Position numbers and translations under genes: made by a program. Shown here in pieces: positions 1 through 10,500 of a stretch of DNA of 64,000 nt. This stretch comes from Phellopilus nigrolimitatus. Lineage: Eukaryota > Basidiomycota > Agaricomycetes > Hymenochaetales > Hymenochaetaceae. The notes beneath the pieces are model-generated. The model saw only the letters and a list, made by a program, of their open reading frames with translations. It had not been told where the DNA came from and did no database searches. Position 1 is the stretch's first letter; the number at the start of each line of letters is the position of its first letter. Location: assembly GCA_021029095.1 (NCBI GenBank), contig JAJOHG010000009.1, forward strand, positions 124,001-188,000, read 5' to 3'.

Positions 1-249
1 AATTGACAACATGCTTTTGAAGCTGATCTGAAGCTGAACGGAACTGAAGGAATTGAAGGGATCTGAACACTTTTGGGGATAGCTTTCTGGGCAGTTCTGA
101 AGCAAATTGAAGGCCATCTGACAGTCTCATCGGGCGCATATTATAGTAAAGCATTTAAAATTAGGAAAAAACTGTACAATACAAGAGTAACTACATCTAA
201 GAATACCATAAGACTACAATAAAAAAATGTGAAGAAACGGGGTTTGCTT

Positions 250-1376
250 CAGCCCGGGCGAGACGCAGCGGGCTAATGGCATGGTGCACCCGCGGCCTGA
301 CGTCCTCGCTCAGGTTCATCCGCGACGTGTGGAGCCTAAGTGTGCGTGCTTAGCACGTGTGGACATACAGAGTCAGAAAAAACAGGAAAGAAACGTACTT
401 GAAGATGTGCTGCTTTGTCTTCACGTCGGGTCGAGGGATCTCGATCTTCCGGTCTATTCGGCCGGGACGGATGAGCGCGGGGTCGACGACTCGATCCAGT
501 TCGCGGACATGATGATTTTGACGTCGCCACGCGTGTCAAAGCTGTCTAGCTGATTCAGCAGCTCGAGCATGGTGCGCTGGATCTTACGCTCGTCGCCAGA
601 AATCGACTCGTAGCTGCAAAAGCTGCTTCAGCTCACATGCAGAAGACTGCGTGCGATCTCACCGTTTCATGCCGATAGCGCCAGTCTTGTCGATGGAAAC
701 GATGCTCGGTGCGTGCTCCTCAGCCGCGTGAATAGCTCCCGCACCAGCTTCGGCCCGTCGCCGAGGTACTTTTGAATGAGTTCGGAACCAACAACGCACA
801 GGAACGCGCAGGAACGTCGCAGACGACTGGTTCGCAACGGCCTTTGTGAGGAACGTCTTGCCCATCCCCGGCACGCCGTATAGGAAGACGTCCTTGGGCG
901 GCCGGATGCCCATTTCCTCATACAGCTCGGGTGTGTGAGCGCGAGCTCAACCGCTTCCTGCAAAAAAATCGTGAGCAGCATTCTGTGGCACACGCGAGCG
1001 ACATGCGGCGCACCTTTATTTCCTGGATCTGCTGATCGAGACCGCCGACGTCTGCGTAGCTCTCCGTCGGCGCCTTGTTGAGCTTCATCACGCTGACCAT
1101 GGGGGCCGTGTCGTCCTGCAGCACACCGATGATCGCCTGCGTCATGTGCTGGAACAGGACAGAGTAGCCAGGCTCGAGGCGGTCCTTGTCGATGAAGCTC
1201 TTGATCGCAACGTAGAACTCGGGGCCGGACGACGTCGAGATGATCGCGTGGTCGTTGTTGATGATCTCCACGAGCGTGCCGATAGCCATTGATGTCCCGC
1301 ACAAGTCGTCGGCCTTTGTGCGGTCCTCCTCATTGCGCTCCTCGCGCACGACCTTGGGATGTTGCAGCCCAAGTAT
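250..1376 (-). pseudogene. RPT2: 26S proteasome regulatory ATPase RPT2 fragment, copy A
   Basis: The minus-strand translation follows RPT2 (PSMC1), the AAA ATPase of the 19S base that unfolds substrates for the 20S core. Blocks seen in order: a [21 protein letters not shown] segment, [20 protein letters not shown] (OB region), [20 protein letters not shown], a Walker A block [20 protein letters not shown], then a block ending in HTSRMSLSEDV-like residues near 290. RPT2 normally has about 440 residues; roughly the first 85 and last 85 are absent. Small introns are still recognisable. Frameshifts separate the blocks, for example between Walker A and the [14 protein letters not shown] segment, and Walker A has GMGKT where GTGKT is usual. 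It lies entirely inside a TIR element, so it is captured cargo and not a working proteasome gene. Confidence 0.85.
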
Positions 1377-1579
1377 GCAAGCCAACAGTGATGTCGAAAA
1401 GAAAGAGACATGGAAAGATTTTTTGCGCTTTGACGTGGCAAGTTGAATTTGATGTAGGGCCGGCTCGATGGTGTTCAGGGCCGGTCAGGATGGACTTAAA
1501 CAAATGCTGTCGGACCATTGTTAGGATGTTCCAGCAATTAGCGATCATAGTATAATACCTTTGAATGAAAGGAAAGCAA

Positions 1580-1646
1580 TATAGTATAATGGTTGTGACC
1601 GGTGTATTTGGTTTGTGTGTTTGTTGTGTGTTCGAACCCGGATCGT
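1580..1646 (+). repeat. tRNA-like segment in element A
   Basis: ATAGTATAATGGTTGTGA resembles a pol III A box of the tRNA-Asp/Glu kind, and GTTCGAACCC about 40 nt later resembles a B box. Equivalent segments occur near the right end of element B (about 15865-15929) and element D (about 45401-45470). No complete cloverleaf is apparent, so this is probably a tRNA-derived (SINE-like) component carried by the element family. Confidence 0.5.
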
Positions 1647-1727
1647 TGTAATTGTTTTTCGTAAGTAAAATTGATTTACATTGTAATATCGCGGCAAGAA
1701 TTGGAGAATCTGAGAAATCTGAATAAT

Positions 1728-1812
1728 CTGAAACATTTGAAGGATTTGAAGGATTTGAAAATCTGGCTTGCTGTTACCCGACCAGTCCTTCAAATCCTTC
1801 AAATCCTTCAAA
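1728..1812. repeat. Subterminal TTTGAAGGA/TCCTTCAAA hairpin
   Basis: Repeats of TTTGAAGGA are followed, after a short spacer, by the inverse repeats TCCTTCAAA, giving a strong potential stem-loop about 100 bp inside the right TIR. The equivalent hairpin is present in element B (about 15975-16100) and in element D (about 45525-45620). Such subterminal arrays are common in cut-and-paste elements, where they can bind transposase; that role here is inference. Confidence 0.6.
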
Positions 1813-2126
1813 TCAACAAAATTGAAAGGTTCTGAAGCAAATTGAAGCAAATTGAAGTAAATTGAAGCACTTCTGACTACATTTGACAGGATCTGACAGG
1901 GGGGTTTTTCCTGATGATCAGTGGCCCGGATTCTCGCGGCGGGTGTTGGAGATAGTGCAGAAATACAGGAGATGAAGAAAAAGCAGCGAGAATTCACGGT
2001 GCGTAACATAACTTTGGAAAATGAACAATTTGCTTAACATTCTTTGACTGTGTCAATGGGGTGTCTCTTTTGGTACTGGCATTCGATTGCTCTCGGCTTA
2101 TTGTCGCCCTATCTCGTCGTTAGGAG

Positions 2127-2851
2127 ATGACAAGACAGCAGAAAGCTGATTACCGTGCAAATCGCCATGCTGAATCTCTGCAAGCTGCAGAACGAGGTGA
2201 AGCAGACCTACACCAGACTCTCGCTCCACTGAGAAAGGGAAGGCTACCGATCAGAACAACAAGAAGGCTGAGGACATTTGCTCTAAGCCAAATGACTTCA
2301 TATGCTGGGAAGGTTCCAGTGGTACTGCTGCATGCACAAATGATGGCTGTCAATACCTGAGTGCGTTCCATTTATTTATATTAACATCTGAATGAGATAT
2401 TGAATGATAACAGACAAGGAGATCACTGCGGGTCATCTGGTTATGGTTCGCCATATGCCAGGCGCTCGGTCTGGAGATGTATTATTTCTTTTTCTTTTGA
2501 AGAGGACTAATCACTAATGTTTTCTGGTTTTAGGGCTTTGTACCAGATGTGCCAAAATATGTGCATTTAGAGTGTGTTTCGCAGCAGGCACTGGCTCGTC
2601 TTCAGAACCCAGAGAGCTACCATGTCTCAGACTTTGTTGACCCTCAGCAAGAGGAGCAAATCACAAATGCAATTGCTGCCGCTGTTCAATGGGTTGCTCA
2701 CAATCCTACAATCAGCCAGGCAAGCATTAATGCTCCTCTAGCCAAGACGAAGCTCTCAAAGCGGCAGCTCTTGAAGCTGACCAAGGCTGGAAGAAAATCT
2801 GCTGCTGTTTTCCATTCTGAGCACACTCCATTGGCCAAACATATGAAATAG
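2127..2851 (+). CDS. Hypothetical protein, at least two exons
   Basis: An ATG at 2127 opens a basic, Gln/Arg-rich segment (MTRQQKADYRANRHAESLQA). A second open segment follows the acceptor TTTTAG at about 2533 and runs to a stop at 2851; it includes KYVHLECVSQQALARLQN and a basic tail. Exon joining between 2300 and 2533 is not resolved. The last 100 bp may overlap the decayed 3' end of a KDZ transposase fragment on the other strand. No family is recognised. The evidence for a real gene is the open frame with plausible splice signals in an otherwise stop-rich region. Confidence 0.35.
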
Positions 2852-2854
2852 TAC

Positions 2855-3545
2855 GCACGCCACTTATCCGAAGGGTAGGAATCAATTGTTTGATTGAGCT
2901 CCAGAAGCGTTCACAACCCTCGCCATCTGTAAGACCAAAACCCATGCATTTCCGAGGGTGATATACAAGTTGACAAGCCCACTGATGACCAAACGCGTGA
3001 AAGACAGCGAGCGCAAAAACCATCCTTTCTGCGAATTCCGGAAGGAAGTTCCATTTGACAATGCTTCGGTGCAGCTGGCAGCCTACATCGTAAAGCACCC
3101 CGACGACCGTGTCTGCTGGTAAGTTATTAGAGAGAGCTCGCAGCAGTGCGAGAGCATAATATTGTTTTTCGCCCGCCGACTGCATGTTCGCTAGCCAAAG
3201 CACGCGATCGTGGCGGCAAAGAAGTGCCATGAGACCCGTATCAGAGAAAAACCTTGTACTTGCTTTTTGCCGACGTTCATCTGCAGCTTTGAAAGATGCT
3301 TCGCATTCGTCCAGAATCTCATTTGAAAGCTTCAGCGACTTAAAGCTCGCATCCGTGACATTAGTCGGACCAGCATTACGAGCACGTTTGTTGCGCGCGG
3401 GCCTGAGCGCCTCAACCTCTCTCTCCATTGATCTTATTAACTCCTCATCCAGAAAAACCGTGTTCGGATGTCGGCGGACCGGACCGCTATCAGTTTGTCC
3501 GCGCTTTTGCTGGAAGCAGGCGTCGAGACAGACTGCGACATCAAA
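2855..3545 (-). pseudogene. KDZ (Kyakuja-Dileera-Zisupton) transposase fragment
   Basis: The minus-strand frame contains KDZ transposase hallmarks: VAVCLDACFQQKRGQTD followed by HPNTVFLDEEL, then GLMALLCRHDRVLWLANM, GVLYDVGCQLHRS, FAERMVFALAVFHAFGHQWA and GLTDGEGCERFWSSIKQLIP. KDZ enzymes move large DNA transposons and are abundant in basidiomycetes. Only the central catalytic portion (about 230 residues) remains. The 5' part stops near the start of the hypothetical gene at 3551, and the region after the TLRISG-like residues is lost around 2855. The frame is open throughout, so the truncation may be fairly recent. No terminal repeats are identifiable around it. Confidence 0.85.
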
Positions 3546-3550
3546 TCTAC

Positions 3551-4969
3551 ATGAATCAAAGCATCATGTTAAGGTGGGTGTGACGTCTCGCGCTGGCATT
3601 TAAAGCTCTAACTCCCTTCATAGGTTTGCTGATTTGCGCATGCGCGGTATTACAAGGGACGAAGACGTACCCCTGTTGAAGAAGTTGTTTTCGAAGGGCA
3701 AGACAGGGGGGAAGGGCGAGGATCGTGACCATCGACGTGCCCTATTCTCTGAGAACCTTAACGCATTGGCTGGTACGCATTTCAGCACTAGTCTGATGTT
3801 ATATTTTCTCAATATTTTTACAATAGCATGTGTATTTGATGCAAGGGAAAAGGCAGATCCGTCGGGGAAGAAATTACCAAAGTCCCAGCGTACCGTCAGT
3901 TTCACGAAGTTCTATGACTGGCTGATTGAGCAGCAGCTTGGTCTCGTCGGTGTACCAGATGTTGAATTTGCATGGGGTGATCTTGATCCGACTATCAGAA
4001 ATATCACGGGGCCACTTTTGAAGGCAACTACGGACGTACTCTTAAGGGAACAGTGGACTTTACGAAGTGGGGGGGGATATTTCGGAGCTTAAAGGGAAAG
4101 TGATGAGATTTTGGGATATGAGTTCACGTACGTGTTTGTTCTCGGTATCGAGAACACTTGTTGATTGAACAATTTTAGTTTATAAGAACTACGACGTCAA
4201 CGCAATTGGAGGCGTTGCCATTGTAAAGTCTGTCAGCGGCCGACCCCTGCTCACTTTGAGTCGCTGCGACGCATATCAGAAGTTGCTGGCCGGCCCAAGT
4301 GACACACACAACAATGTCACGATGCCTTGCAACTCTTCTAACTTGGTTTCTGCAGAAAGTCAAGTGATACCCGCCGCTCGCGCTATTCAGCCTAGTGCCG
4401 CTCCGTCGACCACTGACCCGGTGCATGTCCACCGGCCTTCTGCTGCCTCAACTGGCCAAGAGATAGGGCCACTTCTGCATCACGCATCTGCACAGCGTGC
4501 TGTCTCGGTTGCTCCACCTATACAGACCTCGCCGCCGCTGCCACTTCCACTTTCTACTATACCAACCTTCGTGCCTCATGTCGCAGAACCAGGTGCTAGT
4601 CAGCGCACTCGTCACTTCGAGGATGATGGAGAAGGGCCACCTGTTAAGAGGCCGCGCGTCGGGGAACCCTCTGAACCCCAGTTTGATGTGCAAGATGGCA
4701 TGATCCGGTACGAGTGGGTGTATCCGGATGGGTATGGTTTTTATTCTATCCCGGGGCCGCCGCCGCATCGCGGCGAACGTAGACGTACTGATGATCATTG
4801 GCGGATTGTTGACCCGGTGACAAAGGACATGGTTCCTATCCCTCCTGGCTACACAGCATCTAGCGTTCACATCTGGGGAGAGGGCTCGCTCTCAAATGAT
4901 CCGGATATTGATGATGGGCAGCCCTTTAACCCTGCTATTGAGCACAGATACGTGTACGGATATGATTAA
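3551..4969 (+). CDS. Hypothetical basidiomycete protein, multi-exon, one frameshift
   Basis: Exon 1 (3551-3573) begins ATGAATCAAAGC and splices with GT-AG to 3624, giving MNQSIMLR-FADLRMRGITRDEDV in frame. Later exons read VFDAREKADPSGKKLPKSQR, FYDWLIEQQLGLVGVPDVEF and, after an intron ending at about 4179, a Pro/Ser-rich segment. That segment carries a nuclear-signal-like KRPR and ends in WRIVDPVTKDMVPIPPGYTA and VYGYD-stop. At the 8-G run at about 4069-4076 the frame breaks; one G fewer would continue into DISELKGKVMRFWDMSS. This could be a homopolymer sequencing error or a real inactivating mutation. No function is recognised; the layout resembles lineage-specific hypothetical proteins. 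Confidence 0.55.
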
Positions 4970-5221
4970 TTAGTTTAGTGTCAACCGTCTCCGTAGTCAG
5001 TTGCTAGTGTTCGGGTTTTGGTGAATGCGCAGAAAATGTCCGGGCTTACAGACGTACTGGGTGGATTAGTAAGCAACTTGCATACAGGCTGGTCTTTTTG
5101 TACTTTGCTATCTACTGCATTTGTCTATGGGCCACGGGATAAACAGGCTCTCTGTATGTGATTGCAGGCGACTAAGATCTTTCTATTTCTAACAACTAGT
5201 ATCATTACAACTCTGCGTACA

Positions 5222-5502
5222 TACAGGCGCCAAAAAGTGTTTGCGCACCCCCCAAAAAGGAAAGCGATTCGCATCCGCCATCCTGGGCACTCTTTCTCCT
5301 TAGTTCCTTTGTATATACAACATGTTTTCTTGCTATATGCATAACACAACTTTTCCGGCATCAAGTGTTTTCTGTGGATGTATTTAGCGTGTGTAACTGG
5401 ACGCGACAGCCAAGCGACAGCGTGACGCACGCGTCTCGCAGGCAGATGAGAATCACCTTCCCTTTTTGGGGGTGCGCAAACACTTTTTGGCGCCACCTGT
5501 AC
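5222..5502. mobile_element. Foldback MITE, ACAGG...CCTGT family
   Basis: The left arm (ACAGGCGCCAAAAAGTGTTT and on, through GCGCACCCCCCAAAAAGGAAA) is mirrored at 5445-5502 by the complement, ending GGCGCCACCTGTA. Arms are about 55 bp and nearly perfect. Immediately to the right (5500-5580) lies a partial arm of a sister subfamily (TACAGAAAAGACTTTG...GTTCCCGCCTGC) that matches the MITE at 52515-52823. No coding capacity. Confidence 0.7.
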
Positions 5503-5574
5503 AGAAAAGACTTTGTCCCCCACAAAAAAGGAAGTTAGTTCCCGCCTGCATAGCAAACAATGCCACGTCATTAG

Positions 5575-5600
5575 TGTGTTTTCAAAGCTAACGGAAAATG
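5575..5600. repeat. Solo end related to the 28610 TA MITE
   Basis: TAGTGTGTTTTCAAAGCTAA and the following CGGAAAATGG resemble the terminal inverted repeat GAGTGTTTTCAAAGCTGATG of the MITE at 28610-29150. No opposite end is found nearby, so this is a solo or decayed terminus. Confidence 0.4.
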
Positions 5601-5794
5601 GGATTTCTGTTAGCCTGAGTAACGAGCACCGGGCTTGTCTGCTGCCGAGCTGAGGAAGGCTGGTTAACACGTGAACTTAACTAATGTCAACATCCATTCT
5701 TGCAAATGATTCTTTAGCTAGTATGTATTATGATTTGTTATTTAAATAATTTGAAGACATATATCATATTGGAATTCTCCATTTCACTGGCTTC

Positions 5795-5990
5795 CATGGT
5801 TCAGTGGCTAATCCGGCTTACTAACTCTTGTACAAGGAGTTGTGCAAGAGGTCTTAAGTTCGATTCTCGTCTGAACCCTGTAAATCAGTTGACCTTTTTG
5901 TAAATGTTTGGTTTTTTTATATTATTTTTTTATAAAGTGGGCTGGGTTATTGGAGCCCGAGCTGAAAGTGATTGATCTTACAGCCATTTA
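5795..5990 (+). repeat. tRNA-derived SINE-like copy 1
   Basis: GGTTCAG at 5798-5804 can pair with CTGAACC at 5871-5877, like a 7-bp acceptor stem. It is followed by an A-box-like TGGCTAATCCGG and a B-box-like AGTTCGATTCT (5857-5867). The T arm does not pair, so this is not a functional tRNA. The tail (CCTTTTTGTAAATGTTTG, a T-rich stretch, then AAAGTGGGCTGGGTT) is shared with copy 2 at about 6140-6310, as expected for a SINE family. Confidence 0.6.
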
Positions 5991-6139
5991 TTAACTGAAG
6001 GAGTTATGCCAGAACAAAATAGCCTGAATATGACACCTGACGCTAAATTGTTGAGCCATGTACACATGCCAACTAACATATTTTCACATTCTTATAAGAC
6101 AGATTGTGAGTGATGTGTAGTTGATGTATTGCTTGCAAC

Positions 6140-6310
6140 TGGTTTTGTGTGGTTTAGTGGCAAATCAGGCTTGCAAACTTTTGTACAGTCCAAAGGAGTT
6201 CTAAGTTTGGTTTGTTCCTTTGCCCCTTATCCTTTTTGTAAACATTGTTTTTTTTAGAAAGTGGGCTGAATTGTTCGAGCCCAAGTTGAAAGAGTTTGAG
6301 CCCATTGATT
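6140..6310 (+). repeat. tRNA-derived SINE-like copy 2
   Basis: A degraded version of the copy at 5795: GTGGTTTAGTGGCAAATCAGG corresponds to its A-box region. The tail CCTTTTTGTAAACATTG, a T run, AGAAAGTGGGCTGAATTGTT and GAGCCCAAGTTGAAAG aligns with the copy-1 tail. Confidence 0.5.
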
Positions 6311-6320
6311 TGTGAAGCTT

Positions 6321-6592
6321 GGGAGATCCCAAATGTGGGAGATCCCAACTACGGAAGATCCCAAATGTGGGAGATCCCACAGGTGGGAGATCCCAACTAC
6401 GGAAGATCCCACAGGTGGGAGATCCCAACTACGGAAGATCCCAACTACGGAAGATCCCAAATGTGGGAGATCCCACAGGTGGGAGATCCCAACTACGGAA
6501 GATCCCAAATGTGGGAGATCCCACAGGTGGGAGATCCCAACTACAGAAGATCCCAAAGGTGGGAGATCCCAAATGTGTGAGATCCCAAATGC
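6321..6592. repeat. 16-bp minisatellite, 17 units
   Basis: Seventeen contiguous 16-bp units of the form GGGAGATCCCAnnnnn. Variant tails are AAATGT, ACAGGT and AACTAC, and units after an AACTAC tail begin GGA or AGA instead of GGG. GGGATCTCCC/GGGAGATCCC is itself nearly palindromic. Because 16 is not a multiple of three, all three plus frames stay open, which produces spurious ORFs of 93-103 codons. A looser relic of similar GGGAAATCCC spacing is visible at about 7315-7430. Confidence 0.95.
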
Positions 6593-7430
6593 CTACCTGA
6601 CAATTGGAAGTTCCATTCTCTAAGTGAAGGCCTAGAACTGTGCCACACAGCTAATTCATAGTAAGCTCAGTCAACGTGCAGTGTAGCAAATGTCTGTCAG
6701 TTGCCTAATAATCTAATACAAAGTAAGCTGTTATAATGAATGGGTGATTGTAAAATAAGTTTGGCCAATTGTTGGAGAGCTCACCTCAGTCATTGCATGG
6801 TGTAGCAAACATTTGAGGTAGGTAAAATATTAAAAGATGTCTTTATACAAGGCATTTTCAGGCTCTTGGCAGGCTGTTTTCGTACTAAAGGGTTGAAGAA
6901 CACAATAAAGATCATAAGTCTGATTAACATCAATATTTAAAGTAAACTGGGATTGCAGGGTGGGGCAAGGGTGAAATGAGTACCTACTGAGTGGCTAATA
7001 GTGATGTAAGTAGCCTTTGGCTTCTCAAGCTAAGGTGCTGCAAGCACTCACTGGCAGCCCAAGATATGAACACTCAGTGTCAAGCTACTTTCTGGTCTGC
7101 AAGTACATACCAACACCCTATGTCTAGTTTAGAGAAAGCACCCTGTACTTAAACAAAAAAGTGGCATATACAACATATGTATGAATATATATATGGTGAT
7201 CCAAAATGATCAGACGTATCATATCCTGGCTGCATCTGACAATATTCATACAATTAGGTCCAAATATCATGGAATTTCTGTATCAGGACCCCTGACAGCC
7301 CGTGACAAGTTGTGGGATTACCCATGTCTGGATATTCCCAAAGACCCTGAAACATGTCTGGGAAATCCCTGCAAGTGGGAAAATCCAGGCCTCTGGGAAG
7401 ACCCGCACCCCTTGGGAACACCACTGAAAA
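6593..7430. other. No gene recognised
   Basis: AT-rich sequence without a credible coding frame. The end (about 7310-7430) contains GGG..A.CCC-type motifs spaced like a decayed form of the 6321-6592 minisatellite. Confidence 0.5.
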
Positions 7431-7505
7431 AGGGGACCTAATAGGGCAAACCCACTTGGGGGGAGTTATATCTAATAGGCCCTCTGTAGGGGGGTGCCTG
7501 AAGTG
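7431..7505 (-). mobile_element. End of the AGGCACCCCCC repeat family within a coding tail
   Basis: On the minus strand CACTTCAGGCACCCCCCTAC followed by AGAGGGCCTATTAG matches the left end of the inverted-repeat cassette at 40376. Here it supplies the last codons (LQAPPYRGPIRYN and on) of the coiled-coil gene, suggesting that insertion replaced the original 3' end. Confidence 0.5.
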
Positions 7506-10500
7506 CATTCGTAGTGTCGTCTGCAGCGCGCTTCTTCCCGCGCGCTTCGCCTGGTGGATTAATATGGTCATAACTTGCAGATGCTTGAAGAGTCATCTCG
7601 GTCGGTGAAAACGAGGATGGTGTACTCCGTGACGCCAGACTCCCCAAACGGGTCGGAGGATTAGGGCGGTCAGGCGAGGCTACTGGTGAATAGTATATCG
7701 CAGCCATCTAACAAGAGGGTCTCAGTTCGGTCTGACCAGAAATGGATATATGGATATCCTACATACCCTTTGGTGAGCAAGTGACAACTTCTCAACTTTG
7801 GATTCTAGCTTAAAGATAGTCTGAAGAGCTTCAATTTGCAAGTGACACAAACAAACGATTTGTTTACGTACCTTTCTGTCCTTGTTTGTTATGTTCATAA
7901 CTTGTAAAACATTAGAGAAGATGAAAGTCATAAGTGAGAATGGGTGGTCTTCGCTTACGCCTTTCGTTCTGTCGCTCGGAGACGCCCAGATGCTTCATGA
8001 CGTTGAATAATTAGGGGGACAAGTTGAAAAAATCTAGATTGTCATTATACCTCCCTCATCTCAGCTGACTGAACGTTCACTATTATAATCATGAGCGTTG
8101 AAGTCTCATTCAGAACATCTTCGATGAGGACTCCTATAGTTTTACACCTCATGCTGTATTTCGGATATCTTCTGTAGAATTAAGGCTTAGAGTTCTGGTT
8201 TTGAATGGTACGATGTGTATGATGTACCTGCTCCAAGTCTTCATTCAACATCTCAGCTGAGAGGGAAATAGATAAGTAATGACTAGATGCCTTCAGCAAA
8301 TACATGTATATTTAACCTTCGACGCGATTGCCCTCTAATTCCGTAGTAGTCCGACACGCTCAAGCTCTCAAAGGGCTTTGTTACATATCAGTGAGTTCTT
8401 ATACGATTATTAAAAATTTCGAAGAACCCACTTTCAGTGCATCCTTTTTGTGCTTGTATTAGAGCCTCTTTCATTTGCGCAAGCTGCTCTAGTTGAGCTC
8501 GGACTATAACACAGTATTAGACTAATCATTCATAAGTCAAAAAACGAAACAAACCCTCAGCCTGGTCCTTGCTGGCATCCTGCATAGACGTTTTCATTTT
8601 CGCTAATCGCGATTCTGCTATTACATGTGCCTTAGGCGAATCGCTTGCTGAAAATAATAACGCAGCTTACCCTCAGAACGTTGCATTTCTGATTCTTGAA
8701 AAGTTTCCTGCAGTTCAGAGTTTCCTATTCAATTTGTTAGGAGCGGACTTATCGTCATTCACATACGGAGAACGTACGCTGAACATGCTCATTTACAGTG
8801 TTTAGCCGAGCAATCTTCGACTCCTTCAAATCGCCCTCAACTGCCACAACTGTTAGAGAGGCGCCATTAACATAATCATCATTTACGAACCTTCGAGTAG
8901 TCGCTTATTAATGTCCTGAAAGGCCTTATTCAACAGCCCTACTTGGGAATTTGCTGTTGCAGCCAATCAAGTTTCTTTAATGATAATAAGAGATGCCGCG
9001 AAGAACTCACCTTGCTTTCGGTCTCTGTTTGCGTCCTGCACGACACTCTCCGACTGTTGGAGTTGGACTTCCGCTGCGAACTCGTCAGTCGCCAATCTGG
9101 ATAAAAGTGAAAAGCTCTCTCTTTACCTTCGGCTTGCCGTTCCTTTGCTTCTTGTACAGCAACCTTCATTTGCTGCAGCTGTGCCTCCGCTATTGGGCGC
9201 GATAAACTGCTTGTTTGAGAGGTAAGTTCGGACTTACCTTCAGTTCGACCTTTGCTGGCATCCTGGAGAGCAGCGTCCGTTTGCTTCAGCCGGACATCGA
9301 CTATCGCACGCGTTCAAAATCCCTCTTCAGATCTATAGGAAAGCTAGCGGACATACCTTCTGCGCGCTCCTTTTGCGCTTTTTCCAAAGTGTCCTTCATA
9401 AGCTTTATCTGGCTATCCGCTAAAACAATCTTATAGTCCCGTAAGTCATCGGGTATGGAGCGACAACTCACCTTTGGCATGTCCCTTTTCGGTTTCTCTG
9501 AGGAGCATTCTGGTCTGTTCCAGCTGTTCCGCCGCTATTCCCTCCGTTAGTTGATGCTCGTAGTTGTGGCCTAGGATTCTGCAGTTGCACACCTTCGCTT
9601 TGACCCATAGCGCGTTCTTGCAAAGTAGTTCTTAACTGATTCACTTCAGCCTGAACTACTCAACTATAATCAGTCATGAAGCAAAGGGTGATGTCTTACG
9701 GACTCACGCTCATCGCTATGCGCTTTTACTTCAGTCCGTTCCTTGAGCGCTTGTCAATGTAGTTCATTTTCGTATTGAGCATAGAAGAATAGTACCTGGT
9801 TGCCTGTAAATAAATAACACGAAGAATTAGTAGCTGCAGTCTTCTCGAGGCAGAAGCCACTCACGTTCTACGAGCTGAGCAGATACGTCATCCAATTTCG
9901 CGTTTGCTGCAGCGAGATTCCGACAAGCTTCCTCCACCTTCCGGTTCGTATCGTCTAGGCACTAGAAAAGTATGTATTTATCCCCGGGCTCGTTGTATCA
10001 AAAGAAATTAGCTCGTACAACTCGCAACTCTTCGGTTCGGATGGCAGCTAAGTAAATAATGAAGGCGGTAAGTAAAGTAACAGCGAGTGCACAGGTATAC
10101 CGACCTTCTGAGAGGGTGCGATCCTTCACATCCAGCTCCTCGACGTGGGCCTAGATAAGGAATCAGAGACGACAGATGGACATTAAAGGTCCGAAAAGAC
10201 ATTTTTGAGTGAGTTCAACTCATTTGCCACTGGAAAACCCCGTTTAGTTGCTGGTATCCGAAGCCAAGCTTCAGAAGGGAACTTACAGCTGGACTGACGG
10301 GAAGTGGCCTCTTCAGAAATCTGATTTGAATACAGCATTGATGAGTGTGCTGCGCGAACGATTCCGAATGCTTCGACGGACCTGTCGCTCGCGGCTTAAC
10401 GATACCGTCACTGCCCAACATAAGCCATGAAGAACTACTCAATCGCGTGATTGCATGCGTACATTCCTGAACTTCACATTTCGTGCCCTTCAAATCCTAC

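Larger units (their letters stand above)
1..1916 (-). mobile_element. RPT2-carrying TIR element, copy A (left end outside window)
   Basis: The right terminus ends in TTTTTCCTGATG at 1905-1916, preceded by a G run and TTTGACAGGATCTGACAG. The same arrangement is seen in copies B (14192-16189) and D (37615-45719). The window starts inside the left subterminal region: its first bases match 37711 onward in copy D, about 95 bp in from D's left tip. From left to right it holds TCTGAAG/TTGAAGG-type subterminal repeats, the RPT2 fragment on the minus strand, a tRNA-like segment (about 1580-1646), a hairpin of TTTGAAGGA repeats (about 1728-1812) and the right TIR. No transposase is visible, so it looks non-autonomous. 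Confidence 0.8.

Noticed and set aside
5795..5878. Functional tRNA gene
   Set aside because: The acceptor-like stem pairs (GGTTCAG with CTGAACC) but the T arm does not, the anticodon loop would be nine nt, and a second degraded copy with the same tail lies at 6140; a SINE-like repeat fits better.
6296..6623. Three overlapping ORFs of 93-103 codons, and a possible CRISPR-like rep array
   Set aside because: They are the three frames of a 16-bp tandem minisatellite; there are no unique spacers, and the genome is eukaryotic.
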